Counted from the stretch's first letter, positions 10,653-20,409 are shown. The stretch is 64,000 nt of DNA from Rossellomorea sp. SC111 (GCF_024733565.1 NZ_JANIOC010000001.1:273184-337183); one strand, 5' to 3'. Notes: generated by a model from the letters alone, not told the origin. Program-made: numbers and translations.

Positions 10653-11651
10653 TTACTTCTCTTCTGCGTAAACATACTTCATCGCTGATTCTGCTTCAGC
10701 ATATGGAGCGTTTTCTGCATAATCCGTTGCTTCGTTTACAAGCTTCATAATACGATCATTGATTTCTTTCTCAATGTCATCATTCATAACGCCTGTCTCT
10801 TTCAGATAAGCGCCAAATGTGATGATCGGATCGTTCGTTTTCGCTTTTGCCACTTCATCCGGTGAGCGGTAGCTTCTGTCATCATCATCGGAGGAGTGAG
10901 GAGTCAAACGATAAGAAACCGTCTCAACAAGCGTTGGACCTTCTCCGCGACGTCCACGATCAGCGGCTTCCTTCACGGCTTTATATACTTCGATCGGATC
11001 ATTTCCATCCACTGTGATTCCAGGCATTCCGTACCCGATGGCCCGGTCTGAAACTTTCTCACACGCCAATTGTTTTTCAATCGGAACCGAAATCGCATAT
11101 TTATTGTTTTCACACATGAAAATAACAGGAAGTTTATGTACACCTGCAAAGTTTGCCCCTTCATGGAAATCTCCCTGGTTGGAAGACCCTTCTCCGAACG
11201 TTACAAACGTCACAACATCTTTCTTCTCCATTTTTCCGGCAAGAGCGAGACCAACGGCATGCGGCACTTGGGTCGTTACAGGTGATGAACCCGTTACGAT
11301 ATTATTCTTCTTTTGACCAAAGTGACCAGGCATTTGTCGACCACCTGAGTTCGGGTCTTCTGCTTTCGCAAAACCTGATAGCATTAATTCCTGTGCCGTC
11401 ATTCCGAATGTCAATACAACCCCCATGTCACGATAGTACGGCAGCACGTAATCTTTTTCACGGTCCAGGGCGAATGCAGCACCAACTTGAGCCGCTTCCT
11501 GCCCCTGACATGAAATAACAAATGGGATTTTACCCGAACGGTTCAGTAACCACATGCGCTCATCGATTTTTCTGGCAAGCAGCATGGTTTCATACATTTC
11601 TAATACTTTCTCATTGGAAAGTCCTAACGCTTCATGACGATTTTCTGCCAT
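10653..11651 (-). CDS. bkdAA: Branched-chain alpha-keto acid dehydrogenase E1 alpha subunit
   Basis: A 332-residue alpha chain carrying the thiamine diphosphate site (GEGSSNQGDFHEGANFAGVH, then NNKYAISVP). It pairs with BkdAB as an alpha2beta2 E1. The phosphorylation-loop region (YRLTPHSSDDDDRSYR) matches branched-chain rather than pyruvate dehydrogenases. A strong AGGAGG precedes the ATG. It follows lpdV in the same operon. Confidence 0.95.
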   Translation of the reverse strand: MAENRHEALGLSNEKVLEMYETMLLARKIDERMWLLNRSGKIPFVISCQGQEAAQVGAAFALDREKDYVLPYYRDMGVVLTFGMTAQELMLSGFAKAEDPNSGGRQMPGHFGQKKNNIVTGSSPVTTQVPHAVGLALAGKMEKKDVVTFVTFGEGSSNQGDFHEGANFAGVHKLPVIFMCENNKYAISVPIEKQLACEKVSDRAIGYGMPGITVDGNDPIEVYKAVKEAADRGRRGEGPTLVETVSYRLTPHSSDDDDRSYRSPDEVAKAKTNDPIITFGAYLKETGVMNDDIEKEINDRIMKLVNEATDYAENAPYAEAESAMKYVYAEEK

Positions 11652-11720
11652 TTTGTTTACCTCCTACATAATCTAATGTTGGAAAGATAGACAGGTTCCT
11701 ACCTTTCCTGAATTGTCTTA

Positions 11721-13145
11721 TTATGAGTGAATTGCCTTTCCATCTACAGCCAGTGCTGCTTCTCCGATTGCTTCGGATAGGGATGGATGAGGGTGAACGG
11801 TGTGGGCTATTTCCCACGGTGTTGCATCTAGTACTTTAGCGAGTCCAGCTTCAGAAATCATATCCGTAACGTGAGGACCGATCATATGAACCCCTAGGAT
11901 ATCTTCTGTATCTTCGTCCGCAATGATCTTCACAAAACCATCGGATTCTCCGTAAACAAGTGCCTTTCCGATAGCTCTGAAGCTGAACTTACCGACCTTA
12001 AGATTGTATCCCTTTTCCTTCGCTTCCTGCTCTGTAATCCCTACGCTTGCAACCTCAGGGTTACTGTAGATGCATTTTGAAATCAATGAATAGTCAATCG
12101 GATGAGGCTTTTCGTTTGCCATATGTTCCACTGCTGTGATCCCTTCGTGAGATGCAACATGAGCCAATTGAAGACCACCGATGACATCGCCGATGGCGTA
12201 AATATGAGATTCCTTTGTCTGGAAGAAATCATTCACCTCAATAAAGCCTTTTTCCACTTTAATATCTGTGTTCTCTATGCCAATGCCCTCAACGTTCGCT
12301 TGTCTGCCTACAGATACGAGAATCTTCTCTGCAGTAAAGGATTTTTCTTCTCCTTTATGCTCGGCATTTATTGAAACTTCTCCGTCCTCTTTTTTTAAGG
12401 ATTCAGGAAGCACCTTTGCACTTGTTACGATTTTCACGCCTTTTTTCTTCATCAGGCGCTGCATTTCTTTAGAAATTTCGTGATCTTCCGTTGGAACGAT
12501 TCTTTCAGCGTATTCAACAACGGTCACATCCACATCAAAGTCAGAAAGCATGGAAGCCCATTCGATTCCGATGACGCCGCCGCCAACGATGATGATCGAT
12601 TTTGGAAGTGCTTCGAGTGAAAGCGCTTCATCAGAAGATAAAACATATTCACCATCAATATCAAGACCGGGCAGTGAACGTGGTCTTGAACCTGTTGCCA
12701 CGATGACATTTTTCGGAATAAGCATCGCGTTATCTTCCCCATTGTTCATTTCCACGGAAATGGTTCCAGGCATCGGAGAGAAGATGGAAGGTCCGAGAAT
12801 CCGTCCAAGGCCTTCAAATACATCAATTTTACCCTGTTTCATGAGATGTTGGACGCCCTTATGAAGTTGTTCGACGATTCCATCTTTTCTTTCCTGAACC
12901 TTAGGGAAATCAAGTTCCACTCCATTGATTTTCACACCGAAATTCTCACTGTGTTTCGCTGTTGCATATACTTCAGCACTGCGAAGAAGGGCTTTACTTG
13001 GAATACATCCTTTGTGCAGGCATGTCCCACCAAGCTTTCCTTTTTCAACGATTGCTGTTTTTAACCCAAGTTGAGAAGCACGGATGGCAGCAACATAACC
13101 ACCTGTACCTCCCCCGAGAATGACTAAATCATATTCTTCTGCCAA
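11721..13145 (-). CDS. lpdV: Dihydrolipoyl dehydrogenase (E3) of the branched-chain complex
   Basis: A 474-residue flavoprotein that reoxidises dihydrolipoamide with NAD. It has the FAD motif GGGTGGYVAA (from residue 11), the redox disulfide Cys42/Cys47 in GGTCLHKGCIPSK, the NAD motif VGGGVIGIEWASML and the catalytic HPHPSLSE near the C-terminus. It starts at TTG (13145), with GGGGGA about eight bases upstream. It sits between buk and bkdAA, as in B. subtilis, so it serves Bkd rather than pyruvate dehydrogenase. Confidence 0.95.
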   Translation of the reverse strand: MAEEYDLVILGGGTGGYVAAIRASQLGLKTAIVEKGKLGGTCLHKGCIPSKALLRSAEVYATAKHSENFGVKINGVELDFPKVQERKDGIVEQLHKGVQHLMKQGKIDVFEGLGRILGPSIFSPMPGTISVEMNNGEDNAMLIPKNVIVATGSRPRSLPGLDIDGEYVLSSDEALSLEALPKSIIIVGGGVIGIEWASMLSDFDVDVTVVEYAERIVPTEDHEISKEMQRLMKKKGVKIVTSAKVLPESLKKEDGEVSINAEHKGEEKSFTAEKILVSVGRQANVEGIGIENTDIKVEKGFIEVNDFFQTKESHIYAIGDVIGGLQLAHVASHEGITAVEHMANEKPHPIDYSLISKCIYSNPEVASVGITEQEAKEKGYNLKVGKFSFRAIGKALVYGESDGFVKIIADEDTEDILGVHMIGPHVTDMISEAGLAKVLDATPWEIAHTVHPHPSLSEAIGEAALAVDGKAIHS

Positions 13146-13165
13146 TCTTAAGTCCCCCTTCTATC

Positions 13166-14272
13166 TTATACTCTCGCTTCTGTTTTTACATTTCCCGGGT
13201 ATACTTTATAGTCTTCTTCGTTCCGTAAGACTCTTAAAGCCCCTTCAGCAAGAGCTTGAAGTTCATTTTCTCCTGGTTGAATAACGACATCCGCTATCCA
13301 GTTAATCCGTTCGCTTATCGCTTTGACAAAGTCCTTGCCATACGCAAGTCCACCTGTTAACACAATGGCATCGACTTTGCCATTCAGGACCGCACTTGCT
13401 GACCCGATTTCTTTCGCAATTTGATACGCCATGGCATCATAGACGGCTTTGGCTTTTTCGTCGCCATTTTCTATCATTTTCTCTACTTTCACGGCATCAT
13501 TTGTATCAAGATAACCGACCAGGCCGCCTTGCCCGACAAGTTTCTTCATGATTTCATCACGGTAATAGTCTCCTGAGAAGCAAAGGTCAACCAGATCACC
13601 AGCTGGAACGGTTCCTGCTCTTTCAGGGCTGAATGGTCCGTCTCCGTGCAGCCCATTATTCACATCCACCACTTTCCCATTCCGATGTGCCCCTACCGTG
13701 ATACCGCCACCCATATGCGTGATGATCAAATTAAGGTCTTCATATTTCTTCCCGATTTGCTTCGCCACTCTTCTTGCCACTGCTTTCTGATTCAACGCAT
13801 GGAAAATACTCTTTCTTTCAATGAGTGAGAATCCTGAAACTCTGGCAAGGGGCTGCAGCTCGTCCACGACAACGGGATCGACGATATAAGATGGGATATT
13901 CAGCCCTGAGGCAATTTCAAATGCCAGGATCCCCCCAAGATTGGATGCATGCTGCCCTGAAAACCCTTCTTTCAGATCCTTCAGCATGTCATCATTCACT
14001 AAATAGGTGCCACCTTCTATCGGTCTTAGGAGCCCCCCGCGGCCGCATACGGCACTCAGCTTTGAAATATTGATCCCTTCTTCATCCAATGTCTGAAGAA
14101 TGGTGTTCTTCCTGAATTCATATTGATCGATAATCGTTGCAAATTCATTAATCTTCTCTGATTCATGACGGATCGTCTTTTCAAATATAGAGCGATCATC
14201 ATCAAAGACACCAATTTTGGTTGATGTCGATCCAGGATTAATGACAAGTATTCGATGTTTATTTTCCTGCAC
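13166..14272 (-). CDS. buk: Butyrate / branched-chain fatty acid kinase
   Basis: A 368-residue acetokinase-family enzyme that interconverts butyryl (or isobutyryl/isovaleryl) phosphate and ADP with the free acid and ATP. The phosphate-binding motif [13 protein letters not shown] is at the N-terminus, and [12 protein letters not shown] and [10 protein letters not shown] follow. A GTG start at 14272 is preferred: GGAGG lies seven bases upstream, whereas the ATG at 14287 overlaps that ribosome binding site. Together with ptb it turns surplus branched acyl-CoA into ATP and acids. Confidence 0.93.
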   Translation of the reverse strand: MQENKHRILVINPGSTSTKIGVFDDDRSIFEKTIRHESEKINEFATIIDQYEFRKNTILQTLDEEGINISKLSAVCGRGGLLRPIEGGTYLVNDDMLKDLKEGFSGQHASNLGGILAFEIASGLNIPSYIVDPVVVDELQPLARVSGFSLIERKSIFHALNQKAVARRVAKQIGKKYEDLNLIITHMGGGITVGAHRNGKVVDVNNGLHGDGPFSPERAGTVPAGDLVDLCFSGDYYRDEIMKKLVGQGGLVGYLDTNDAVKVEKMIENGDEKAKAVYDAMAYQIAKEIGSASAVLNGKVDAIVLTGGLAYGKDFVKAISERINWIADVVIQPGENELQALAEGALRVLRNEEDYKVYPGNVKTEARV

Positions 14273-14380
14273 TGTTGTTACCTCCATTTGGGCAGCTGTA
14301 TTGTAATGTTTGCATGAAAGAATTTCCCCCTATGATAGATAACCCCTTACTCTGTTCGATGTTTCCCTTAACCGGGAAGA

Positions 14381-14418
14381 AACGCTTCACTTTTTCACAA
14401 AGCAAAGCGTTCTTTTTT
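14381..14418 (+). terminator. Plus-oriented terminator-like hairpin inside the bkd operon
   Basis: AACGCTT (14381-14387) pairs with AAGCGTT (14405-14411) and is followed on the plus strand by CTTTTTT. It lies in the bcd-buk gap of a minus-strand operon, so its U-run is on the wrong strand for operon transcription. It may be an mRNA-processing or stability hairpin, or may end an antisense transcript. Confidence 0.4.
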
Positions 14419-14422
14419 CTAT

Positions 14423-15520
14423 TTATCCACGTCTGCTTAGAATATGGTGTCCATTTTGAAGGAACTGACTTCTTGAACGGTGCATTTTTTCGATGCGCTC
14501 TTCTGCCATACGGTCAGCAGCAACGTATGTTGGGACATTATCCCGTTTAGCGATTTCGATCACGCGTTCTACGTTGTTATATACCTGCTCCACTTTCTTC
14601 ATCGCTCTTTCGCTGTTATAGCCGTATAATTCGTCAGCTACGTTGATGACTCCACCTGCGTTGATCACGTAGTCAGGAGCATAAACGATACCCATCTCAT
14701 GGATAGCATCACCGTGACGAGTTTCTTTCAACTGGTTATTTGCAGCTCCAGCAATGACTTTCGCCTTAAGCTGTGGAATCGTTTCATCATTGATGATCGC
14801 ACCAAGTGCACATGGTGCAAAGATGTCACAATCCACTCCGTAGATATCATTGATGTCCACTGCTTTCGCACCAAATTCATCAACGGCACGTTGAACGGCT
14901 TCTTTGTTGATATCAGTCACGATCAGGTTTGCTCCTTCTTCGTGAAGGTGGCGGCACATGTTGTACGCAACATTTCCGATCCCCTGAACAGCGATTGTTT
15001 TCCCTTCCAGTGAATCTGTACCGAACGCTTCTTTCGCTGCCGCTTTGATTCCACGATATACTCCATAAGCAGTCACAGGAGAAGGGTTACCGGATGAACC
15101 GAACGCGGGTGAAATCCCTGTTACATAATCTGTTTCTTCGTGGATCAAGTCCATATCGGCAACCGTCGTACCAACATCTTCCGCAGTGATATAGCGGCCA
15201 TTTAAACCTTGGATATAACGACCGAAGGCACGGAACATTTCTTCGTTCTTATCTTTACGGGGGTCACCGATGATAACCGTCTTCCCTCCACCAAGATTCA
15301 GACCGGCAGCTGCATTCTTATAGGTCATCCCTTTGGCAAGGCGCAGTGCATCTTCAATTGCCGCTTCTTCCGATTCGTACGTCCACATACGGGTCCCGCC
15401 AAGGGCAGGTCCAAGTGTCGTATCGTGAATGGCGATGATTGCTTTTAATCCTGAAGCTTCGTCTTGACAGAATACCAATTGCTCATAGTCATATTGTTCC
15501 ATATAGCTGAAAATTTTCAT
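14423..15520 (-). CDS. bcd: Leucine (branched-chain amino acid) dehydrogenase
   Basis: A 365-residue Glu/Leu/Phe/Val dehydrogenase that deaminates leucine, valine and isoleucine to their 2-oxo acids with NAD. The N-terminus ([16 protein letters not shown]) is nearly that of Bacillus YqiT/Bcd. The catalytic lysine region is [10 protein letters not shown] and the NAD fold starts at [13 protein letters not shown]. It is the second gene of the bkd operon and supplies the keto acids that BkdAA/AB oxidise. Confidence 0.95.
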   Translation of the reverse strand: MKIFSYMEQYDYEQLVFCQDEASGLKAIIAIHDTTLGPALGGTRMWTYESEEAAIEDALRLAKGMTYKNAAAGLNLGGGKTVIIGDPRKDKNEEMFRAFGRYIQGLNGRYITAEDVGTTVADMDLIHEETDYVTGISPAFGSSGNPSPVTAYGVYRGIKAAAKEAFGTDSLEGKTIAVQGIGNVAYNMCRHLHEEGANLIVTDINKEAVQRAVDEFGAKAVDINDIYGVDCDIFAPCALGAIINDETIPQLKAKVIAGAANNQLKETRHGDAIHEMGIVYAPDYVINAGGVINVADELYGYNSERAMKKVEQVYNNVERVIEIAKRDNVPTYVAADRMAEERIEKMHRSRSQFLQNGHHILSRRG

Positions 15521-15562
15521 TATTATTTCCCCCTGTAGGTTTATATTTTTAGGAATTGATGA

Positions 15563-16471
15563 TTATTTATTAGAAGCAGAGCATATAGCCAGTGCCAATG
15601 AATATAATTTACTTTCTGCGCTGTCTGCTCTGGATGTTAAAACGATTGGTGCTTTTGCTCCGGCTATGACTGCCCCTACTTTTGCCTTGGCAAAATAGAT
15701 CAAGGATTTGTACAGGGCATTTCCTGTTTCGATCGTCGGCACGAGCAGGATATCCGCTTGTCCCGCAACCTCACTTTCGATTCCTTTATGTTCTGCTGCA
15801 TGGTGGGAAACGGCATTATCAAGTGCCAGTGGGCCATCGACGGTGCAATCTCGAATCTGCCCCCGCTGATTCATCATGGTGAGTGAAGCCGCATCGACTG
15901 TAGCCGGCATCGCTGGATTCACCACTTCCACGGCGGCAATAGGAGCTACTTTCGGCATTTCCACACCGATTGAACGGGCAACCCCGACGGCATTTTCGAT
16001 GATTTGCGCTTTTTGCTGCAGGTCAGGAGAGATATTCATTGCTGCATCCGTAATGAAAGTAAGCCTTTCAAACCCAGCCACCTCAAATGCTGCAACATGT
16101 GATAAAACATTCCCTGTACGAAGTCCCCATTCTTTATTCAAGACTGCTTTCAAGATGACAGCAGTAGGGATGTTCCCCTTCATAAGAGTGCCTGCTTCAT
16201 TTTCCTTTACTGCTTTCACGGCAAGTTCCGCTGCTTTTTGAGGAGAGAAAGCATGCTTGATTTTTATACTGCTGTGAGAGATCAGCTGTGGGGCAACCTC
16301 ATCCAAAATGGAGATGATTTCTTCTTTATCCCCAAACAGTAAAAAGTCAGCCATCTTCTTTTCAACTGCCATGGAAACAGCCACAAGGACTTCTTTATCT
16401 TCTGCAGCAGCGACTGCTACAGTGGAGTTTTCAATTCGGGTTGCTTTTTCCACTAAAGATTGTAGATTCAT
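15563..16471 (-). CDS. ptb: Phosphate butyryltransferase
   Basis: A 302-residue phosphotransacylase-family enzyme that converts butyryl- or branched acyl-CoA plus phosphate to acyl phosphate and CoA. Family features include AAAEDKEVLVAVSMAVEK, LFGDKEEI and the C-terminal VLTSRADSAESKLYSLALA, where SRAD.A is conserved in phosphotransacylases. It is the promoter-proximal gene of the bkd operon, 52 bases downstream of a sigma-54 promoter. Its product feeds Buk. Confidence 0.94.
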   Translation of the reverse strand: MNLQSLVEKATRIENSTVAVAAAEDKEVLVAVSMAVEKKMADFLLFGDKEEIISILDEVAPQLISHSSIKIKHAFSPQKAAELAVKAVKENEAGTLMKGNIPTAVILKAVLNKEWGLRTGNVLSHVAAFEVAGFERLTFITDAAMNISPDLQQKAQIIENAVGVARSIGVEMPKVAPIAAVEVVNPAMPATVDAASLTMMNQRGQIRDCTVDGPLALDNAVSHHAAEHKGIESEVAGQADILLVPTIETGNALYKSLIYFAKAKVGAVIAGAKAPIVLTSRADSAESKLYSLALAICSASNK

Positions 16472-16522
16472 GTATGTCGTTTCAACCCCTTTTTTCTGTT
16501 ATTATGTTCCCATTTAACTACA

Positions 16523-16539
16523 TGCAAGAAGCGTGCCAA
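16523..16539 (-). promoter_or_regulatory. Sigma-54 (SigL) -24/-12 promoter of the bkd operon
   Basis: On the minus strand TTGGCACGCTTCTTGCA fits the sigma-54 consensus TTGGCAC-N5-TTGCA exactly, with GG and GC ten bases apart. It lies 52 bases before ptb and directly downstream of bkdR, which encodes a sigma-54 activator. Confidence 0.92.
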
Positions 16540-16580
16540 CTTCAAAAGCCTGAAAACGCTTTATAAAGTCAGAAATAGAC

Positions 16581-16614
16581 CCTGCAAATTATTTCGCACC
16601 CTGCAAATTATTTC
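16581..16614 (-). promoter_or_regulatory. Two direct repeats upstream of the sigma-54 promoter, probable BkdR binding sites
   Basis: GAAATAATTTGCAGG occurs twice in the same orientation (16581-16595 and 16600-16614), offset by 19 bases and perfectly identical. The distal copy overlaps the bkdR stop codon. They start about 40 bases upstream of the -24 element. Position and pairing suggest an upstream activating sequence for BkdR; binding is inferred. Confidence 0.65.
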
Positions 16615-18674
16615 ATGCTATTTATTTCAATGTTATATTTTTCAATTTTATAATATAAGTTTCTCACCGATACATTCAATACTTTAGCAGTAGCCGTTTT
16701 ATTACCATTATTCTGCTCTAAAACGGTTTGAATTATATTTTTTTCATACTTTTCAATTTGGGTTGCAAGATCTTCCGCTCCTTGAAACGGAAGTTCAGCT
16801 GCGTTGACGAGGGGTTTTGATGTATTTTCTAATTGAGGTAAATGTTTTCCATCGATTTGGACTTCATTGTAGTTCATGAAGATGATGGCTCTCCCCAGCA
16901 CGTTCTCAAGCTCCCGCACATTCCCCGGCCAATGATAATTCATCAGCTTGTTCACAGCAGTAGCCGACAATCCCTCGACGTTTCTTCCATAGTCCTGGTT
17001 GATCTTTGTAATCAGGGCTTCGGAAATGAGTGGAATATCGGATTTACGCTGCCTTAACGGAGGAATTTGAATCGGCATCCGGTTGAGGCGATAGTACAGA
17101 TCTTCCCTGAAAGATCCATCGGCTATTCCCTTTTCAAGGTTGACGTTGGTTGCAGCAATGACACGGACATTGATTTGGATCGATTTCGTCCCTCCGACCC
17201 TCACGATTTCATTTTCCTGCAGGACCCTCAATAATTTCGCTTGAGTATTGGCACTCAATTCCCCTATTTCGTCAAGGAAGATACTCCCATTATTCGCCTC
17301 TTCGAACAAGCCGCGTTTTCCACCACGCTTGGCACCGGAGAATGCACCTTCTTCATACCCGAATAATTCGCTTTCCAAAAGGCTCTCCGATAATGCGGCG
17401 CAGTTGACCCTGAGGAATTTATTGAATTTACGGTCACTAGCATTATGTATGGCGTGGGCAAATAATTCCTTCCCAGTCCCTGATTCTCCGCGAAGAAGAA
17501 CGGTAGCAGGGGTTTTCGCACCCAGCTTGGCTTGCTCGATGGCAATCATCATTTCCTCTGAGTCACCAATGATATCCTCGAACATATACTTCGCTTCAAG
17601 GGTGCGGATGATTCTCCTCGCCCGGTCCAATTCCTGGGTAAGAGATTGTATTTCCGACATGTCATGAATGACACCGACACTTCCCTTAAGCTTATTGTTT
17701 ACAATGATGGGGGCCACATTCACGATGACTTCTTTACGGTTCGGTCCTACCCGCATTCTTGTCCCACGGATCGCTCTCCGTGTTTGAAGCACTTTCAAAT
17801 GAATACTCTCGCCTTCTGAAATATCCGCCGTCGCAGGCTTCCCGATCACTTCCTCCCGGGTAAGTCCCGTGATTCTCGTGTAAGCAGGGTTGATCATGAT
17901 CCCCTTACCCTCTTCATCGACGACTGAAATCGCGTCATCGCTGGAATGGATGATGGCTTCGAGCATCGTCTGAATTTCTTTAAGATTGGTTATCTCCTCT
18001 GCCAGATTCACCACTTCGGTAATATCTTTAAACACCGAAAAGGCACCGATGATTTCGTCCTGCTCTGTGATCATCGGAATCCGATTGGAGATGATCTTCA
18101 ATCCGTTCCCAAGGATAACTTCCTGATTGATTTCTGTCCGTCTTGTTTCGATCGTTCTGGTCAGCTTACTCTCAGGTATCACTTCCGAAATATGAAGGCC
18201 CATCACATCTTCCTGACTCTTTCCGATCATTCGCTCTGCACTTTTATTAAATAGCATAACGATGCCTTGATCATCGATCCCGACCATGCCATCATCCGTT
18301 GAATTAAAGATAAGATCCCTTTTAAAGGACTCGCTCGTCAATTGATGGATAAGCTCCTCTTTTTCTTCAAGGAGCTTCGAAATAAGGAAAGCCACACTTC
18401 CAGGGATTAAAACTGTATTCTTTCCACGATGATCCCTTATCTGTTCAAACACTTCCTGTTCACCGGTCACCTCGATGACGATATCCAGAGAGTCACTGAG
18501 GAATGGTCTCCAATCTGTACCAACAGGGATACCAAGTTCCTTTGAGAGCTTAATACCTGAAGCGTTTTCATTTAAATCTACTACGGCAATCACTTTCATG
18601 ACGGAAACTTCGTGGAGGATTTGCAGGATGGCTGTTCCACCCTTTCCACCGCCGACAATTAGAACCTCTTGCAA
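16608..18674 (-). CDS. bkdR: Sigma-54-dependent activator of branched-chain amino acid catabolism
   Basis: A 688-residue enhancer-binding protein. It has an N-terminal Rossmann-like segment ([11 protein letters not shown]), two PAS domains (about 125-230 and 240-350), an AAA+ sigma-54 interaction domain with Walker [15 protein letters not shown] and the sigma-54 contact loop GAFSGA (Ser for the usual Thr), Walker [11 protein letters not shown], and a C-terminal Fis-type helix-turn-helix ([20 protein letters not shown]). It starts at TTG (18674) with GGGGTGAAG upstream. It should activate the adjacent ptb promoter. PAS ligands are unknown. Confidence 0.93.
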   Translation of the reverse strand: MQEVLIVGGGKGGTAILQILHEVSVMKVIAVVDLNENASGIKLSKELGIPVGTDWRPFLSDSLDIVIEVTGEQEVFEQIRDHRGKNTVLIPGSVAFLISKLLEEKEELIHQLTSESFKRDLIFNSTDDGMVGIDDQGIVMLFNKSAERMIGKSQEDVMGLHISEVIPESKLTRTIETRRTEINQEVILGNGLKIISNRIPMITEQDEIIGAFSVFKDITEVVNLAEEITNLKEIQTMLEAIIHSSDDAISVVDEEGKGIMINPAYTRITGLTREEVIGKPATADISEGESIHLKVLQTRRAIRGTRMRVGPNRKEVIVNVAPIIVNNKLKGSVGVIHDMSEIQSLTQELDRARRIIRTLEAKYMFEDIIGDSEEMMIAIEQAKLGAKTPATVLLRGESGTGKELFAHAIHNASDRKFNKFLRVNCAALSESLLESELFGYEEGAFSGAKRGGKRGLFEEANNGSIFLDEIGELSANTQAKLLRVLQENEIVRVGGTKSIQINVRVIAATNVNLEKGIADGSFREDLYYRLNRMPIQIPPLRQRKSDIPLISEALITKINQDYGRNVEGLSATAVNKLMNYHWPGNVRELENVLGRAIIFMNYNEVQIDGKHLPQLENTSKPLVNAAELPFQGAEDLATQIEKYEKNIIQTVLEQNNGNKTATAKVLNVSVRNLYYKIEKYNIEINSMK

Positions 18675-18715
18675 CTTTCTTCACCCCGAGACGTGCAATT
18701 TTTTTCACATCCATA

Positions 18716-18744
18716 ATGTTACACTACTTTTCGAAACTTGACAA
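18716..18744 (-). promoter_or_regulatory. Sigma-A promoter of bkdR
   Basis: On the minus strand -35 TTGTCA (18739-18744) and -10 TAACAT (18716-18721) are 17 bases apart, about 40 bases before the bkdR TTG start. The -35 overlaps that of the divergent yqzF promoter by five bases. Confidence 0.65.
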
Positions 18745-18765
18745 TTCTCTGCTTGGAGTTAGAAT
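18738..18765 (+). promoter_or_regulatory. Sigma-A promoter of yqzF
   Basis: -35 TTGACA (18738-18743) and -10 TAGAAT (18760-18765) with a 16-base spacer, ahead of the small plus-strand gene. It is back to back with the bkdR promoter. Confidence 0.65.
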
Positions 18766-18799
18766 TTTAGTATGGAAACGAAAAGGAGTTATGCATCTC

Positions 18800-19039
18800 A
18801 TGGTCCGTTTTATTGCCCTGATTATCATGTTGATCCCCGGAGCATTAGCAGCTCTTGGGATTAAGCTGATGAGAGATATGCTGTTTGGAATCCTGCAGCC
18901 TCCGATCCCTTATCTTTGGCTCCAGTTCATTATCGGGTTAGTCTTTTTTGTTTGCGGATTGGGGTTCATTGCAGGGTTCGTACTGCACCGTGATCGTAAA
19001 CGCAATAAAGTTCAGTCCCGATTCAACAAGAAAGGCTAG
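18800..19039 (+). CDS. yqzF: Small DUF2627 membrane protein (YqzF-like)
   Basis: A 79-residue protein with two transmembrane helices (about 4-22 and 40-62) and a short basic cytoplasmic tail (HRDRKRNKVQSRFNKKG). The segment GIKLMRDMLFGILQPPIPYLWLQ is characteristic of the DUF2627 family found beside bkdR in Bacillus. The start at 18800 is chosen because the ATG at 18791 is only two bases from AAAGGAG and the promoter places the transcript start near 18772. Function is unknown. Confidence 0.8.
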   Translation: MVRFIALIIMLIPGALAALGIKLMRDMLFGILQPPIPYLWLQFIIGLVFFVCGLGFIAGFVLHRDRKRNKVQSRFNKKG

Positions 19040-19064
19040 CGCTGCAAATGCGCTAGCCTTTTTT
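19034..19064. terminator. Bidirectional terminator between yqzF and the glycerophosphodiesterase gene
   Basis: GGCTAGCG pairs with CGCTAGCC around an eight-base loop, followed by TTTTTT on the plus strand. It covers the stops of both convergent genes; on the minus strand the U-run is weaker. Confidence 0.85.
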
Positions 19065-19787
19065 ACTTTCCCTCAGCTTCCATGCCTTTTCAGGATAGTC
19101 CGTGACAAATGCAGTGCAGCCCAAACTCAATAATCTCTCCATTTGATCCACCTTATTTACCGTGTATGGTCTGACACCGATTCCGTTATTCATCGCTTCA
19201 ATGATCATCTCATCCCTGACCGCTTTCAGGTTGGGGTGTATCGCTTTCGCCCTTAATGATTGGGCATAGATCCAGGGCATGAATAAGCGTGATGAGTAGA
19301 GCGGCGCGATTTCCACGGAAGGCTCAAAACGGTAACATGCCACAATCGAATAATGATTAAACGAAGAGATGATGATCCGTTCCTCGAACCTGAACTCCCT
19401 GATCAATCCGATCACCTTTTCTTCCAGGCCTTGATAATCCATGATACTGTTTTTCAACTCGATGTTACAAAGGAGTTCATTCCCTTTCAACCACAGAAAC
19501 ACCTCCCTTAATGAGGGGACACGGTTTTTCTTGAATAATTTACTCTTAAATTTAAAGTTCGCTTGGAGCTTTTGAATTTCGTTTATTGTATAATCTTTGA
19601 CGAACCCTTTTCCGTTTGTCGTCCGGTCAACGGTTTCATCATGTATGACGACTACTTCTCCGTCTTTGGTCAGCTGAACGTCCAATTCGATTCCATCAGC
19701 CTTCACCCTTTCAGCTTCATAAAAAGCTTCCATTGTGTTTTCTGGATGGGTACCTGCAGATCCACGGTGAGCAAAAATCAGCGTCAT
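19053..19787 (-). CDS. yqiK: Glycerophosphodiester phosphodiesterase, cytoplasmic (YqiK-like)
   Basis: A 244-residue GDPD-family TIM barrel that hydrolyses glycerophosphodiesters to glycerol 3-phosphate. The catalytic signature AHRGSAGTHPENTMEAF is at the N-terminus, followed by GIELDVQLTKDGEVVVIHD with the metal-binding acids. No signal peptide is present, so it is likely cytoplasmic. The ATG at 19787 is chosen because homologues begin right at the HRG motif; a longer frame to 19841 is possible. Confidence 0.9.
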   Translation of the reverse strand: MTLIFAHRGSAGTHPENTMEAFYEAERVKADGIELDVQLTKDGEVVVIHDETVDRTTNGKGFVKDYTINEIQKLQANFKFKSKLFKKNRVPSLREVFLWLKGNELLCNIELKNSIMDYQGLEEKVIGLIREFRFEERIIISSFNHYSIVACYRFEPSVEIAPLYSSRLFMPWIYAQSLRAKAIHPNLKAVRDEMIIEAMNNGIGVRPYTVNKVDQMERLLSLGCTAFVTDYPEKAWKLRESKKG

Positions 19788-19906
19788 GAGTTCACTTCCC
19801 TCGTTTGTATATATGTACATTCTTTCACTTATAGAATCCAATGACTGACTTCATTATATACTTATTTGATCTCTTCTCAAAGGATGAACCTTTTTAAAAA
19901 CATCAT

Positions 19907-19935
19907 CAAAAAACCCTGAGAAACTCAGGGTTTTT
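19907..19935 (-). terminator. Terminator of the small repeat-protein gene
   Basis: AAACCCTGAG pairs with CTCAGGGTTT around AAA; the flanking A and T runs let it work in either direction. It follows the small gene at 19958. Confidence 0.8.
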
Positions 19936-19957
19936 CCGAATTAATGGTCGCACCTGA

Positions 19958-20170
19958 TTAGAACCAACGGCATCCGCATCTGCGGCGGTTGTCCATTTCA
20001 CCAGCAACATCGTTCTCTCTGCAACGGCGAACGGCTCTACAGAAATCTTCTCCTCTGATATAAGCTTTGACAGGAACTCTGAAGTTGTTGTCGGAAGTAC
20101 CAGCTACATTATTGTTTCTGCAACGGTCAGAAGCTCCACCTACATTATCGTTATTACGATAACATCCCAT
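19958..20170 (-). CDS. Small Arg/Asn/Cys-rich protein with three internal repeats, unknown function
   Basis: A 70-residue protein preceded by an excellent ribosome binding site (GGGGGAGGTGAG) and followed by a terminator, so a real single-gene unit. It contains three copies of a degenerate unit: YRNNDNVGGASD, CRNNNVAGTSD and CRENDVAGEMD, with paired RC motifs and a Cys-rich tail (RRRCGCRWF). There is no signal peptide or membrane segment. Small, Cys- and Asn-rich proteins of this kind are often spore-coat or spore-associated, and its place between spo0A and yqiK is compatible, but no family is recognised. Confidence 0.65.
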   Translation of the reverse strand: MGCYRNNDNVGGASDRCRNNNVAGTSDNNFRVPVKAYIRGEDFCRAVRRCRENDVAGEMDNRRRCGCRWF

Positions 20171-20329
20171 GGTCTCACCTCCCCCTTTAGTTGTTTTGCA
20201 CTACACTTTATCTTATGTGTAAAGGGACAGGCTGTAAGGGCAAACCACCATTTTTTTCGAAAAAAGGCGTTTGTTACTGTGGGGACTGACGCGGGAGCCA
20301 ATGCCGGGAGTCGATTACGCTGATATAAT

Positions 20330-20357
20330 AAAACCCCGTGAATAAGGGCTCACAGGG
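20330..20357 (-). terminator. Terminator of spo0A
   Basis: On the minus strand CCCTGTGA pairs with TCACGGGG (one G-U) and is followed by TTTTAT, about 50 bases after the spo0A stop. Confidence 0.75.
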
Positions 20358-20409
20358 TCGCTCGATTGTACATTCAGTTTGAATGGTGTTCAGCCTATTC
20401 CTAACTCTT

